NCBI RefSeq assembly: GCF_001423405.1
Contig: NZ_LMNS01000038.1
Coordinates: 409,119 to 473,118, forward strand
Direction: 5' to 3'
Origin: Methylobacterium sp. Leaf123
GTDB taxonomy: Bacteria > Pseudomonadota > Alphaproteobacteria > Rhizobiales > Beijerinckiaceae
DNA length: 64,000 nt
The first letter of the stretch is position 1. Each line of letters begins with the position of its first letter. This document shows positions 1-8,578 of the stretch, one piece after another. The position numbers were made by a program, and so were the translations under genes. Under the pieces are notes generated by a model, which saw only the letters and a list, made by a program, of their open reading frames with translations, was not told where the DNA came from and ran no database searches.

Positions 1-945
1 GCCCTGTTCAACAATGCGACGACGGCGCTGATCATGGCCCTGCGGGCGCTCGACCTGACGGGCGAGGTGATCACGACGCCGTATTCCTTCGTCGCGACCT
101 CGCACGCCCTACTCTGGAGCGGCCTCACCCCCGTCTTCGTCGACATCGACCCGGAGACCCTCAACCTCGACCCCGCCCGGATCGAGGCCGCGATCACCCC
201 GCGCACCAGCGCGATCCTGCCGGTCCACTGCTACGGTCAGCCCTGCGACGTCGAGGCAATTGCGGACATCGCCGCCCGGCACGGGCTCAAGGTGATCTAC
301 GACGCGGCGCACGCCTTCGGCGTGCGCCATGGCGGGCACAGCGTGCTGAACCACGGCGACCTGTCGGTCCTGAGCTTCCACGCCACCAAGGTGTTCAACA
401 CCTTCGAGGGCGGCGCCATCGTCTGCGCCGATCCGGCGATGAAGGACCGGATCGACAAGCTCAAGAACTTCGGCCACGACGGCGAGACGTCGGTGCCCGA
501 TGTCGGCCTCAACGGAAAGATGAGCGAGTTGAACGCGGCGCTCGGCCTCGTCCAACTCCGGCATATCGGCACGGCGCTGGCGAGCCGGCAGGCGATCGAT
601 GCAGCCTATCGAGAGGGATTGCGGGGCATCCCCGGCATTCGCTGCCTGGACTTCGCCGGGGAGGGCGCGGCCAACTACGCCTATTTCCCGATCTTGGTCG
701 GCCCCGACTATCCGATCGGCCGCGACGCACTCTACGACGCGTTCAAGCGCGACGGCATCCACCCGCGGCGCTACTTCCATCCCCTGATCTCCGACCACCC
801 GATGTACCGGACGCTGCCGAGCGCTCAGCGGAAAGATCTGCCCGTGGCGGCTCAGGCCGCCGACCGGGTGCTGTGCCTGCCGATCTATCCCGATCTCGAT
901 CCCGCCACCGTGGCCCGGATCGTCCGGCGGATCGCCCGGCCATGA
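1..945 (+). CDS. DegT/DnrJ/EryC1/StrS-family PLP-dependent sugar aminotransferase, 5' end cut by window
   Basis: This family transfers an amino group to a keto-sugar nucleotide in the cytoplasm, making amino sugars for surface glycans. The frame is open from base 1 and the first in-window codons read as family sequence (ALFNNATTALIMALRAL), so the ATG at 34 is internal. Typical marks are the VFVDIDPETLNLDP segment, YDAAHAFG (the Asp that contacts the PLP pyridine nitrogen) and the PLP-lysine segment SFHATKVFNTFEGG. The C-terminal RYFHPLISDHPMY stretch is also usual. Its stop overlaps the next start as ATGA, so it is the upstream visible member of a translationally coupled operon. The exact sugar cannot be told from sequence. 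Confidence 0.93.
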   Translation, partial: ALFNNATTALIMALRALDLTGEVITTPYSFVATSHALLWSGLTPVFVDIDPETLNLDPARIEAAITPRTSAILPVHCYGQPCDVEAIADIAARHGLKVIYDAAHAFGVRHGGHSVLNHGDLSVLSFHATKVFNTFEGGAIVCADPAMKDRIDKLKNFGHDGETSVPDVGLNGKMSELNAALGLVQLRHIGTALASRQAIDAAYREGLRGIPGIRCLDFAGEGAANYAYFPILVGPDYPIGRDALYDAFKRDGIHPRRYFHPLISDHPMYRTLPSAQRKDLPVAAQAADRVLCLPIYPDLDPATVARIVRRIARP

Positions 946-1682
946 CCACGCCCGCCACGGTCGCGATCATGCAGCCGTATCTCTTTCCCTATATCGGTTA
1001 CTTCCAGCTCATCGCGGCGGTCGATCAGTTCGTGATCTACGACACGGCAAAGTACACCAAGAAGGGCTGGATCAACCGAAACCGCTTTCTGCGCGACGGC
1101 GAGCCGGTGACCTTCACGCTGCCGCTGGAGAAGGACTCGGACCATCTCGACATCCGCGAGCGGCGCGTCGCAGCGGGGTTCGAGCCGGACCGACTCTGCG
1201 CCCAGATCGCCCAGGCCTATCGCCACGCGCCGCATCGGCGCGAGACCATGCCCCTCGTCGAGGATGTTCTGGGCTATCAGAGCGCCGACCTGTTCGACCA
1301 TTTGCGGCACGGATTGCTGCGGACCTGCGCGCATCTCTCCATCGCCACGCCGATCCGCACCGCCTCCGCGATCGAGGGCGTGACGGACCTGAAGCGGCAA
1401 GACCGGGTGATCGATCTCTGCGAACGGCTCGGAGCCGCGACCTACGTCAACCCGATCGGCGGCACGACCCTCTACGATCCGGCCGCCTTCGCGCAGCGGG
1501 GGATCGCTTTGCGCTTCCTGCGGGCCCGGCCCTTCGATTATGCGCAAGGTCCGCATCCCTTCGTGCCCTGGCTGTCGATCCTCGACGTGCTGATGTTCAA
1601 CCCGCGATCCGCGCTCCCGGCCCTGCTGGCCGGCGGCTACGATCTCATCGAGGGGAGGATGCCCCGTGCCCCGCTGGCGTAA
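942..1682 (+). CDS. WbqC-like family protein
   Basis: WbqC-like proteins are found in O-antigen and other glycan clusters. Their chemistry is poorly defined, though an acyl- or aminotransfer-associated role is often suggested. The N-terminal VAIMQPYLFPYIGYFQLI and the following DTAKYTKKGWINRN are signature segments, and the length (246 residues) is normal. I chose the ATG at 942 because the family motif starts just after it and it overlaps the preceding stop as ATGA; the frame is open further upstream, but that part is antisense-like shadow. The gene lies between a sugar aminotransferase and glycosidase-like genes, which supports a role in making or decorating a surface polysaccharide. Confidence 0.88.
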   Translation: MTTPATVAIMQPYLFPYIGYFQLIAAVDQFVIYDTAKYTKKGWINRNRFLRDGEPVTFTLPLEKDSDHLDIRERRVAAGFEPDRLCAQIAQAYRHAPHRRETMPLVEDVLGYQSADLFDHLRHGLLRTCAHLSIATPIRTASAIEGVTDLKRQDRVIDLCERLGAATYVNPIGGTTLYDPAAFAQRGIALRFLRARPFDYAQGPHPFVPWLSILDVLMFNPRSALPALLAGGYDLIEGRMPRAPLA

Positions 1683-2628
1683 GCTCGGCCGCGTCTTCGA
1701 TCCCGCGAGCGTCGGCGGCCGCCCCTGGCTGAAGTCCTTCGCGCAGGCACCCGCCGCCTTGATCTGCGACGACGTGGTACGGATGTACTTCTCGTGCCGT
1801 CCGGACGCCGACACCAACGGCCAGTACGTCAGCTACAGCGCCTACGTCGATCTCGACCGCCAGGACCTGTTCAAGGTTCGCGCGGTCGCCGAGGAGCCGA
1901 TTCTGCCGCTCGGCGGCACCGGCACCTTCGACGAATTCGGGGTCTATCCGGTCTCTGTGATCCGCACGGGTGAGGCGGTGCGCGCCTACTACGCCGGCTG
2001 GACGCGCTGCATCTCGGTTCCCTTCAACACGGCGATCGGCTGCGCGGTGAGCCGCGACGGCGGGCGCCGCTTCGAGCGGCTGGGGCCGGGACCGATCCTA
2101 CCCTACTCGCCGGACGAGCCCTTCGTGATGAGCGGCCCCAAGGTCCGGCGCTTCGGCGAGACGTGGTATCTGTTCTACATCGCCGGAAGTGCCTGGAAGC
2201 GGGTCGAGGGCCGGGCCGAGCCGGTCTACCGCATCCGCATGGCAATCTCGCCGGACGGCCTCACCTGGACCAAGGCGAATCGCGACCTGATCCCACCGCG
2301 GATCGAGGCGGACGAGGCCCAGGCGAGCCCCGACGTGTTCGAGGCCGGCGGGCGCTACCACATGCATTTCTGCTACCGCTACAGCACCGGCTTCCGCAGC
2401 CGCGAGCGCGGCTACCGCATCGGCTACGCCTGGAGCACCGACCTCCTGAACTGGACCCGCGACGACGCGCGCTGCGGCATCGACGTGTCGGAGGAGGGCT
2501 GGGACGCGCAGATGGTCAGCTATCCCCACGTCTTTACCGTCGATGGCCGGACCTATCTGGCCTATCTCGGCAACGAGGTCGGCCGCGGCGGCTTCGGCCT
2601 CGCCGCGCTCGACGGCGCCCTCGATTGA
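1666..2628 (+). CDS. five-bladed beta-propeller glycosidase-like protein, copy A
   Basis: This 320-residue protein looks like the GH43/GH130-type beta-propeller superfamily (glycosidase or phosphorylase-like). Features seen are a repeated pattern of SPDGLTW / STDLLNWTRDD blade motifs, acidic residues in FDEFGVYP and PRIEADEAQASPDVF, and aromatic-rich strands. It starts at a GTG at 1666, preceded by a strong GAGGGGAGGA ribosome site, and overlaps the WbqC-like gene by 17 bases. No signal peptide is visible, so it probably acts in the cytoplasm on a nucleotide sugar or glycan precursor, or is a non-catalytic binding propeller. It is closely related to the next gene. Family-level call; the substrate is unknown. 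Confidence 0.75.
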   Translation: MPRWRKLGRVFDPASVGGRPWLKSFAQAPAALICDDVVRMYFSCRPDADTNGQYVSYSAYVDLDRQDLFKVRAVAEEPILPLGGTGTFDEFGVYPVSVIRTGEAVRAYYAGWTRCISVPFNTAIGCAVSRDGGRRFERLGPGPILPYSPDEPFVMSGPKVRRFGETWYLFYIAGSAWKRVEGRAEPVYRIRMAISPDGLTWTKANRDLIPPRIEADEAQASPDVFEAGGRYHMHFCYRYSTGFRSRERGYRIGYAWSTDLLNWTRDDARCGIDVSEEGWDAQMVSYPHVFTVDGRTYLAYLGNEVGRGGFGLAALDGALD

Positions 2629-2642
2629 CCGGCCGGAACGCC

Positions 2643-3599
2643 ATGCGGTGGAACAAGCTCGGCCTCGTCTTCGATCTGCGGGCGAACCCGCTTCCTTTCG
2701 GGAGCGGAGACTTCGCGCAATCGCCTCAGGCGCTCGTCCTCGACGACCGGGTGCGGATCTTCTTCTCGACCCGCAGCCGCGAGCCGGACGGGCAGTATCT
2801 CAGCCACGTTGCCTTCGTGGACATGCGCAAGGATCTGAGTGCAGTGCTCGGTGTGGCTCAGCGGCCGGTCATCGCCGCGGGCGACCTCGGCACCTTCGAC
2901 GAGCACGGCATCTTTCCGATGAACGTGCTGCGCCACGACGACGCCGTCTATGGCTACACGACGGGCTGGAGCCGGCGCGTCTCGGTGCCGGTGGAGACCG
3001 GCATCGGGCTCGCCGTCAGCCGGGACGATGGCCTGACCTTCGAGCGGTTCGGAGCAGGCCCGGTCCTCGGTGCCACGCTCAACGAGCCGTTCCTCGTCGC
3101 CGACGCCTTCGTGCGCGTGATCGATGGCCTGTTCCACATGTGGTACATTTTCGGCACGGCCTGGAGCGTGGCGGAAGCCGGGGCGGCACCGGAGCGGGTC
3201 TACAAGATCGGGCACGCCACTTCGGCGGACGGCATCCAGTGGACGAAGGAGGAGGGGCGCCGGATCGTCGCCGACCGTCTGGGCCCGGACGAGGCCCAGG
3301 CGCTTCCCTGCGTGTTCGACCGCGGCACCCGTCGGCACATGGTGTTCTGCTATCGGGATCAGGTCGGCTTCCGCACCGAGCCCGGCCGCGGCTACCGGAT
3401 CGGCCACGCATGGTCCGACGACCTCATGGACTGGACGCGGGACGACACGGCACTGACCGTTGCCGGAACAGCCGGTGAATGGGACGCGGACATGCAGTGC
3501 TACCCCCACGTGTTCACCTGCGAGGGGGCGACCTACCTCCTCTACAACGGCAACGCCTTCGGCCGCTTCGGCTTCGGCGCGGCGCGGCTCGAATTGTGA
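2643..3599 (+). CDS. five-bladed beta-propeller glycosidase-like protein, copy B
   Basis: This 318-residue protein is a tandem paralogue of the preceding one. It begins in the same way (MRWNKLGLVFD against MPRWRKLGRVFD) and shares FAQ(A/S)PxAL, DGQYxSxxAxVD, GTFDExGxxP, EPF, DEAQA and RGYRIGxAWSxDLxxWTRDD. The ATG at 2643 follows the previous stop by 14 bases and is where the similarity begins; the longer open frame upstream is a shadow. Duplication followed by divergence may give two proteins acting on neighbouring residues of the same glycan, or a heterodimer. Activity is not provable from sequence alone. Confidence 0.76.
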   Translation: MRWNKLGLVFDLRANPLPFGSGDFAQSPQALVLDDRVRIFFSTRSREPDGQYLSHVAFVDMRKDLSAVLGVAQRPVIAAGDLGTFDEHGIFPMNVLRHDDAVYGYTTGWSRRVSVPVETGIGLAVSRDDGLTFERFGAGPVLGATLNEPFLVADAFVRVIDGLFHMWYIFGTAWSVAEAGAAPERVYKIGHATSADGIQWTKEEGRRIVADRLGPDEAQALPCVFDRGTRRHMVFCYRDQVGFRTEPGRGYRIGHAWSDDLMDWTRDDTALTVAGTAGEWDADMQCYPHVFTCEGATYLLYNGNAFGRFGFGAARLEL

Positions 3600-4102
3600 C
3601 GACGCTGTCCTTCACGCAGAACCGCTCCCGCATGGAAGATGTGCGCACTCATCTGACACTCTGTGCGCATGCCTTCTCGCCGCCGCTCGATCGGCGTGTG
3701 ACGATTCCCGACTACGCCGCCAAGCTCGCCACACGCGCCGAGCGGTTCGAGGCCTGGGACGGTTCGGCCCTGATCGGTCTGGTGGCGGTCTATTGCAACG
3801 ATCCGGCGCGCGACGCAGCCTACGTGACGAGCGTCAGCGTCGTGCCAGAGCGGACCCGAGCCGGCATCGGGCACCGCCTGCTCTCGGCGGCGATTGCCCA
3901 TGCCCGCGGCCTCGGCTTCAAGCGGATCGCCCTCGATGTGGATCGCGAGGCTCCGGCGCTCGCCCTGTATCGCAGGCTCGGTTTCGCCGACGAGGCGCAG
4001 GACGATGCGACGCTGCACCTCTCCCTCGATCTGACGGCACGGCGCCCCGGCGTGGGAGAGAACGCGACTTCACAGGACCGAGACAGGGAGGCCCGACCAT
4101 GA
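3596..4102 (+). CDS. GNAT-family N-acetyltransferase
   Basis: GNAT enzymes move an acetyl group from acetyl-CoA to an amine, here possibly an amino sugar made by the operon. The acetyl-CoA binding loop is visible as VVPERTRAGIGHRLLSAAI, followed by the ALALYRRLGF helix typical of the family C-terminus. A GTG at 3596 overlaps the upstream stop as GTGA and gives 168 residues; an ATG at 3632 (MEDVR) is an alternative that removes 12 residues. The C-terminus overlaps the methyltransferase start as ATGA. Operon position suggests N-acetylation of the 4-amino or 3-amino sugar, but the substrate is inferred. Confidence 0.85.
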   Translation: MTTLSFTQNRSRMEDVRTHLTLCAHAFSPPLDRRVTIPDYAAKLATRAERFEAWDGSALIGLVAVYCNDPARDAAYVTSVSVVPERTRAGIGHRLLSAAIAHARGLGFKRIALDVDREAPALALYRRLGFADEAQDDATLHLSLDLTARRPGVGENATSQDRDREARP

Positions 4103-4851
4103 GCACGGCGCGCGACTTCGACCGTGAGACGCAGGACGTGGAGGGCCGCCGCTACGCCTACGATTTCGACCTCGACGTGATGCACAAGTACATGGTGCGT
4201 GCCTTCGAGCCGTTCTTCCGCCCCGGCCGCCTGCTCGAACTCGGCAGCTTCCGCGGCGATTTCACCCGGCGCCTGACGCCGTTCTTCGACGACATCACCT
4301 GCGTCGAGGCCTCGGGTGAAGCCATCGATACGGCGCGCGGGCGGTTCGGCGAGAGCGTGCGGTTCGTCCATGCGACCTTCGAAACGGTCGCGCTGCCCAC
4401 CCGCTACGATACGATCGTCCTCACCCACGTGCTCGAGCACCTCGACGACCCGGTTGGGGTGCTGAGGCGTATCAATGCCGAATGGCTCTCGGAGGGCGGG
4501 CGCTTACTGCTGGCCTGCCCGAACGCCAACGCGCCGTCTCGGCAGATCGCGGTGAAGATGGGCCTGATCTCCCACAACGCCGCCGTCACCGAGGCCGAGC
4601 GGCAGCACGGCCACCGCTGCACCTACAGCCTCGACACGCTGGAACGGGACGCCCACGCTGCGGGCCTCAGCGTGATCCATCGCTCCGGCGTCTTCTTCAA
4701 GGCGCTGGCGAACTTCCAATGGGACGCCTTACTGAAGACCGACATCGTCTCGCCGGCCTATCTCGACGGCTGCTACGCCCTGGGGCAACTCTACCCGGAT
4801 CTCTGCGCAAGCATCTATCTCGTCTGCGAGCGGGGCCCGCAAGACGGTTAG
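4099..4851 (+). CDS. class I SAM-dependent methyltransferase
   Basis: The protein has the Rossmann methyltransferase pattern: motif I LLELGSFRGDFTRRL binds the S-adenosylmethionine glycine loop, ITCVEASGEAIDTAR is the acidic strand-2 end, and TIVLTHVLEHLDDPVGVLRR followed by GGRLLLACPNAN are motifs of the Methyltransf_11/23 group common in O-antigen clusters. Length is 250 residues. The ATG at 4099 overlaps the GNAT stop as ATGA. It is the last gene of the visible glycan operon and probably methylates a sugar hydroxyl or the non-reducing chain end. The acceptor is not identifiable. Confidence 0.87.
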   Translation: MSTARDFDRETQDVEGRRYAYDFDLDVMHKYMVRAFEPFFRPGRLLELGSFRGDFTRRLTPFFDDITCVEASGEAIDTARGRFGESVRFVHATFETVALPTRYDTIVLTHVLEHLDDPVGVLRRINAEWLSEGGRLLLACPNANAPSRQIAVKMGLISHNAAVTEAERQHGHRCTYSLDTLERDAHAAGLSVIHRSGVFFKALANFQWDALLKTDIVSPAYLDGCYALGQLYPDLCASIYLVCERGPQDG

Positions 4852-4906
4852 CGTACCCCACGAAACGCACGGTCACCGATCGTATCTCCGCTGGGCGCAG
4901 CACCGA

Positions 4907-5266
4907 TCAGCCCATGCTGGCAAGGCGCTTCTCGATCCGCGTTACCTGCATCGGGTACCAGCGGCGTCCCCGCGCGGAGGGAATGCCCAGGGCGTTGAGG
5001 GCGTTGGCGACCTGCTCCAGCGTGAGCGCACCCGCGGCGCGGATCTCGCTGAGAATAGGCGCCATCTCCTCCGCCCGCTCCCGACTCCGGGGGAGGGCCT
5101 CGCCCCGCCCCAGACTCTCCGCCAGAGGGCGTGGCTCGGCGGCGGCCGGGCCGGCCCTGTCGGCCGGTGCCCGTGCGCGGCGCTCGGCGGTGAAGCGCGC
5201 CTAGAACGCGCGGAGCCGGTACAACGCCTCGGGGGTTTCGCCCCGGTGGCGGCGCCGTTCCGACAC
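4907..5266 (-). pseudogene. C-terminal remnant of a serine recombinase/resolvase
   Basis: Read on the minus strand, the frame ending at 4907 gives a recombinase-tail pattern: APILSEIRAAGALTLEQVA, then ALNALGIPSARGRRWYPMQV and TRIEKRL, like the C-terminal helix-turn-helix of large serine recombinases. The catalytic serine domain is absent. Upstream the frame runs back to a possible GTG at 5266 but is broken by a TAG at 5201-5203. I read it as a decayed mobile-element gene that lost its 5' part, lying between the glycan operon and the next regulator. Confidence 0.55.
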
Positions 5267-5292
5267 AGGGCCCTGATCAGAGAATTCCGGCT

Positions 5293-6366
5293 GTGAACGA
5301 CAGTTACGACGCCATCAATATGATTCAGACTTCCGATGACGCGGTCATTTCCGTTGTTCTTGGCTTGGGCGGCACGATCCGGATCGGCGAGAATGCTCTC
5401 ACGGTGTCCGACCTGACGGTAATGTTCGACGCGATCACGCGGACCGGCTCGGTGCAGGGCTTTGCCGACGCCCTCGGCCTGTCCTACCGCGCGGCCTGGG
5501 CACGCCTTCAGGCTTACGAGACGGCGCTCGGTCGGCCCCTGGTGCGCAAGACGCGCGGCCACGGCACCGCCCTGACGGCGTTCGGGGCTGCCTTGGCGGA
5601 CGCCTTCACCGCCGCCGCCACGACATTGGAAGCCGGCCTCGACCGCGAGACCCGCGCCGTCGAGCATCGCCTGCGCCGTCTCATGAGCGGCGAGGCCGGG
5701 GCACTGACACTGGCCGCGAGCCACGATCCGTTGCTGGTCGAGGTTCTGACCGAGGCGATGAGTGCAGAACCGGGTGCAGGGGCGGCGGTCGAACTTTCCG
5801 TGACGGGCAGCAGCGCGGCGGTGCAGCGCCTTCTCGACGGCGGAGCCGATGCGGCGGGCTTCCATTGTGGGGCTCTGGCGCCGGAAGCGGCGGGCGCTCC
5901 GTTCGCCTCGATCAATGCCGGGGCCGGCCTCGTGCTGCATCCCCTGTTCGAGCGCGAGCAGGGCCTGCTGCTGGCCCCCGGCAACCCGCGCGGCATCCGC
6001 ACGGTGGCCGACCTGACCGCGCCCGGCCTGCGCTACGTCAACCGCCAGAAGGGATCGGGCACGCGGGACTGGTTCGACCGGATCCTGGCGCAGGCCGGCC
6101 TGCCGGCTGCCGCGATCCACGGCTATACGGTCGAGGAGTTCACCCATCAGGCGGTCGCGGCGGTCATCGCCTGCGGCGCGGCGGATGCCGGCCTCGCGGT
6201 ACGGGCGGCCGCCGATCGGCTCGGCCTCGACTTCCTCTCGGTCGGCTGGGAGACCTATTATCTCGCCGCCAGCCGCTCCCTCGCCAGCCCGGCGCTCGAT
6301 GCCCTCGTCACCGCGGCGAGACGGCGCGCGAGGAGCACCCCCGGCTACCGTGCCGCGGATCTCTGA
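5293..6366 (+). CDS. LysR/ModE-type HTH regulator with periplasmic-binding-protein-like sensor domain
   Basis: The first 110 residues carry the ModE/LysR winged helix: LTVMFDAITRTGSVQGFADA, then LGLSYRAAWARLQAYE and GRPLVRKTRGHG. The remainder (about 120-357) is a type-2 periplasmic-binding-like fold, with LRYVNRQKGSGTRDWFDRIL as the conserved ligand-loop segment seen in molybdate- and MoeA/YvgL-related proteins. Such one-component regulators sense molybdate or a small ligand and often control molybdoenzyme genes. The start is a GTG at 5293; an ATG at 5320 is an alternative. No molybdate transporter or molybdoenzyme is next to it in this window, so the regulon is unknown. Confidence 0.78.
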   Translation: MNDSYDAINMIQTSDDAVISVVLGLGGTIRIGENALTVSDLTVMFDAITRTGSVQGFADALGLSYRAAWARLQAYETALGRPLVRKTRGHGTALTAFGAALADAFTAAATTLEAGLDRETRAVEHRLRRLMSGEAGALTLAASHDPLLVEVLTEAMSAEPGAGAAVELSVTGSSAAVQRLLDGGADAAGFHCGALAPEAAGAPFASINAGAGLVLHPLFEREQGLLLAPGNPRGIRTVADLTAPGLRYVNRQKGSGTRDWFDRILAQAGLPAAAIHGYTVEEFTHQAVAAVIACGAADAGLAVRAAADRLGLDFLSVGWETYYLAASRSLASPALDALVTAARRRARSTPGYRAADL

Positions 6367-6761
6367 CAGGCGACGGAGTACTTCGCCGGCAAGACGACGA
6401 CCTATGTCATTTCGACTGAGATGGATTTCGGTAGCATTCAATATTGGAATACAAAATACGACAAGTAAAATGTGTTTCCATTTACGAAACAGCTCCTCGA
6501 CGGGCACCGCATTGTCGGGAATCGCACCGAAGGCGGCACCCGGCTTACATGGCGATGGGCTGCCCCCTAGTATGACAACTCCAACGATCCTCACGGCCGC
6601 TGAGCGCTCCACGTTTCGAGAACGAGCATGAACCGGAATCCCGCTCGGGCAGCGCTCGATCTCGCGATGGTGAACCATGATGGCGCGCGACGGGCGCGGC
6701 CCCTTCACCGCGGCGGCGTTCCGATGACGGGTGAACGGGCCGCGCGGGTGGGACGAGCCGG
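6367..6761. other. 395-bp intergenic region, AT-rich core, no gene recognised
   Basis: The region between the ModE-like regulator and the next Crp/Fnr gene has a locally AT-rich core at about 6420-6490 that may hold the promoter of the downstream gene. I see no convincing coding frame, hairpin terminator with a T-run, or RNA gene in it. Confidence 0.4.
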
Positions 6762-7511
6762 ATGAAGGTCTTAGCGGGCAGCGGAACGGCGGCGAGCGGG
6801 CCCTTGCTGCGCAAGCTGCAAGGGCTCAGCAAGCTGGAGGAAGCCGACGCGGCCGCCCTGGCGATCGTCGAGGCGGGGACACGGCTGATTCCGGCCGGCA
6901 CGGACCTGATCTGCGAGGGCGATCGCCCCGAGGGCATGATCGTGATCACGGAAGGCTTCGCCTGCCGCTACAAGCTGCGGGCGAACGGCGCGCGTCAGAT
7001 CACGGCCTACCTCATCCCGGGCGATATCTGCGACCTCGATAGCTCGGTCCTGAACCGGATCGATCACACCATCGGCACGCTCTCCACCTGCCGCATCGCG
7101 CGGATCGGCCCTGAGGCTGGGCGGGAGTTGCGTCAACGGCCCGCTCTCGCCCGCAGCCTGCGCAAGGTGGCCCTCATCGACGAGGCGACCCTGCGCGAGT
7201 GGCTGATGAATATCGGCCGCCGCTCGGCCGTGGAGCGCCTCGCGCACCTGCTCTGCGAGTTGCTCGTACGCCTGCGGGCGGTGGGGCTGACGAGCGGCAA
7301 CAGCTTCGACCTGCCGATCACGCAAATCGATCTGGCCGACACCACCGGCATGACCAGCGTGCACGTGAACCGCTCGCTGGGCGAACTCAAGCGCGCAGGG
7401 TTGATCGAGCGCAAGGGCAAGCGCGTAACGCTCTGTGACCTGCCCCGCCTCGTCGAGCTGGCCGAGTTCCGGTCGAATTACCTGAATTGGGAGACGCAAA
7501 CCGCCGCGTAA
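6762..7511 (+). CDS. Crp/Fnr-family transcriptional regulator
   Basis: The protein has an N-terminal cyclic-nucleotide-binding-like beta-barrel (about residues 20-130, with DLICEGDRPEGMIVITEGFA and AYLIPGDICDL) and a C-terminal Crp winged helix (about 150-225; the recognition region is TQIDLADTTGMTSVHVNRSL). No Fnr-type N-terminal cysteine cluster is present, so a 4Fe-4S oxygen sensor is unlikely. It belongs to the large Crp-like expansion seen in Methylobacterium and relatives. Length is 249 residues with the ATG at 6762. Its ligand and targets are unknown. It ends next to a strong hairpin shared with the convergent gene. Confidence 0.88.
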   Translation: MKVLAGSGTAASGPLLRKLQGLSKLEEADAAALAIVEAGTRLIPAGTDLICEGDRPEGMIVITEGFACRYKLRANGARQITAYLIPGDICDLDSSVLNRIDHTIGTLSTCRIARIGPEAGRELRQRPALARSLRKVALIDEATLREWLMNIGRRSAVERLAHLLCELLVRLRAVGLTSGNSFDLPITQIDLADTTGMTSVHVNRSLGELKRAGLIERKGKRVTLCDLPRLVELAEFRSNYLNWETQTAA

Positions 7512-7524
7512 GGTCGGATAGAAA

Positions 7525-7564
7525 CCGAGAACCGCTCCCGCAGCATGCCGCGAACGGTTCTCGG
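7525..7564. terminator. bidirectional hairpin terminator between convergent genes
   Basis: A perfect 10-bp inverted repeat (CCGAGAACCG at 7525-7534 and CGGTTCTCGG at 7555-7564) with a 20-nt spacer lies between the Crp/Fnr stop at 7511 and the end of the convergent minus-strand gene at 7585. It lacks a long T-run, so termination strength is inferred from position and symmetry. Confidence 0.6.
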
Positions 7565-7584
7565 CGTCCATGAAACGGGGATGC

Positions 7585-7863
7585 TCAGCGGTCGCGCATC
7601 TTCGTGGTCCGCGAATCTTGGTTCTTGTTGCCCTCCGCGGCAGGGGACGCCCCCGGCACGCCCGTATTGCCCGAGCCGCCGCCCATCTCTCCCGCCTTCA
7701 TCGCGTCACCCTTCTGCATCGCGCCCGCCGTCCCGGCTCGGGATGTGCCGGTGGACGTCGATGGCGTGGATGCGCCCTGGCCCGAGGTTTCCTGCGCGGG
7801 CGCGGCACCCAGGCTCCCGATCAGCAGAAGCGATGCGAAGCAAGCGTTGTGAAGTTTCGACAT
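7585..7863 (-). CDS. small exported Gly/Ser/Thr-rich protein of unknown function
   Basis: This 92-residue protein begins with a likely signal peptide (MSKLHNACFASLLLIGSLGA, cleavage near APAQE). A low-complexity mature part rich in Gly, Ser, Thr and Ala follows, ending NKNQDSRTTKMRDR. The ATG at 7863 is chosen because a GGGAGG ribosome site lies just upstream; a longer frame to 7902 lacks one. Similar short periplasmic proteins are common in Methylobacterium, and no function is assigned. The gene ends opposite the shared hairpin. Confidence 0.68.
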   Translation of the reverse strand: MSKLHNACFASLLLIGSLGAAPAQETSGQGASTPSTSTGTSRAGTAGAMQKGDAMKAGEMGGGSGNTGVPGASPAAEGNKNQDSRTTKMRDR

Positions 7864-8184
7864 GGATGACCTCCCGATAGAGACGTCGTCGTAAACTTCC
7901 ACAGACCATGATGTTCCGAAATATTTTATTGTACTATTTTAATATAATATTATTCTTACAATCCTCGAAGCAACGAGGCGCTTTGCCCTACTTCATCAGG
8001 GCAGGGGACCGTTGCGCGCTGAATCTCGGAAACGCATCCGGTCGTCTCAGAGGCGAGAGGGCGCCGAACGGTCATCGAGCCGGCCGGCCTGCGGGCCCAC
8101 GGAACGAGCCGTCCGCTTATGGCGTTCACCGTCGGACCTTAGCCGAGCATGGATGCCCGGCCGGCATGAGACAGGAGACGTTCG
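7864..8184. other. 321-bp divergent intergenic region
   Basis: This separates the minus-strand exported protein from the plus-strand cysteine-rich protein. An AT-rich block at about 7915-7975 (runs of T and A around TATTTTATTGTACTATTTTA) is the most likely promoter zone for the leftward gene. No open frame with convincing coding character is seen. Confidence 0.4.
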
Positions 8185-8448
8185 ATGGTGAAGATCGGAA
8201 CCCGCACGATGCTGGCTCTGATCGCCTTCTCGGCTGCCGGCACTGCCAGCGCGCGGGCCGGCGAGGAGGAGCAGGCTGCGCTCTGCCGCGACGATGTCAT
8301 GCGGCTGTGCCTGACATCGATCCCCGATCGCGGCCGCATCGTGAGTTGCATGAAGGCGCAACGGGCAAGCCTGAGCCCCGGATGCCGGGCCGCCTTCGAC
8401 GAGGGGACTGCCGCCTCGGTCAACCGGCACTCAGCGAGCCTTCGCTGA
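8185..8448 (+). CDS. small exported cysteine-rich protein
   Basis: This 87-residue protein starts with a signal peptide (MVKIGTRTMLALIAFSAAGT, cleavage near ASARAGEEE). The mature part has four cysteines in the pattern ALCRDDVMRLC, IVSC, SPGC, typical of short periplasmic cysteine-rich repeats (GLG1-like), probably forming two disulfides. A GGAGA ribosome site precedes the ATG. Function is unknown. It lies beside another secreted cysteine-containing protein. Confidence 0.7.
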   Translation: MVKIGTRTMLALIAFSAAGTASARAGEEEQAALCRDDVMRLCLTSIPDRGRIVSCMKAQRASLSPGCRAAFDEGTAASVNRHSASLR

Positions 8449-8578
8449 GGGTCGGGGAGCGCCGGTCGATCACCGGCTCTCCCACTTCAGCCTGGCCGTC
8501 AGGCACGCGTGACGGCCGAACGGCGTTGGGACGAACCCCTGCGCCGACTTTCGATCCACGACCGGAGTACGGCTCCCG

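Noticed and set aside
4942..6708. A 588-codon minus-strand frame
   Set aside because: It is the antisense of the ModE/LysR-like gene; the real minus-strand signal here is only the short recombinase tail in another frame.
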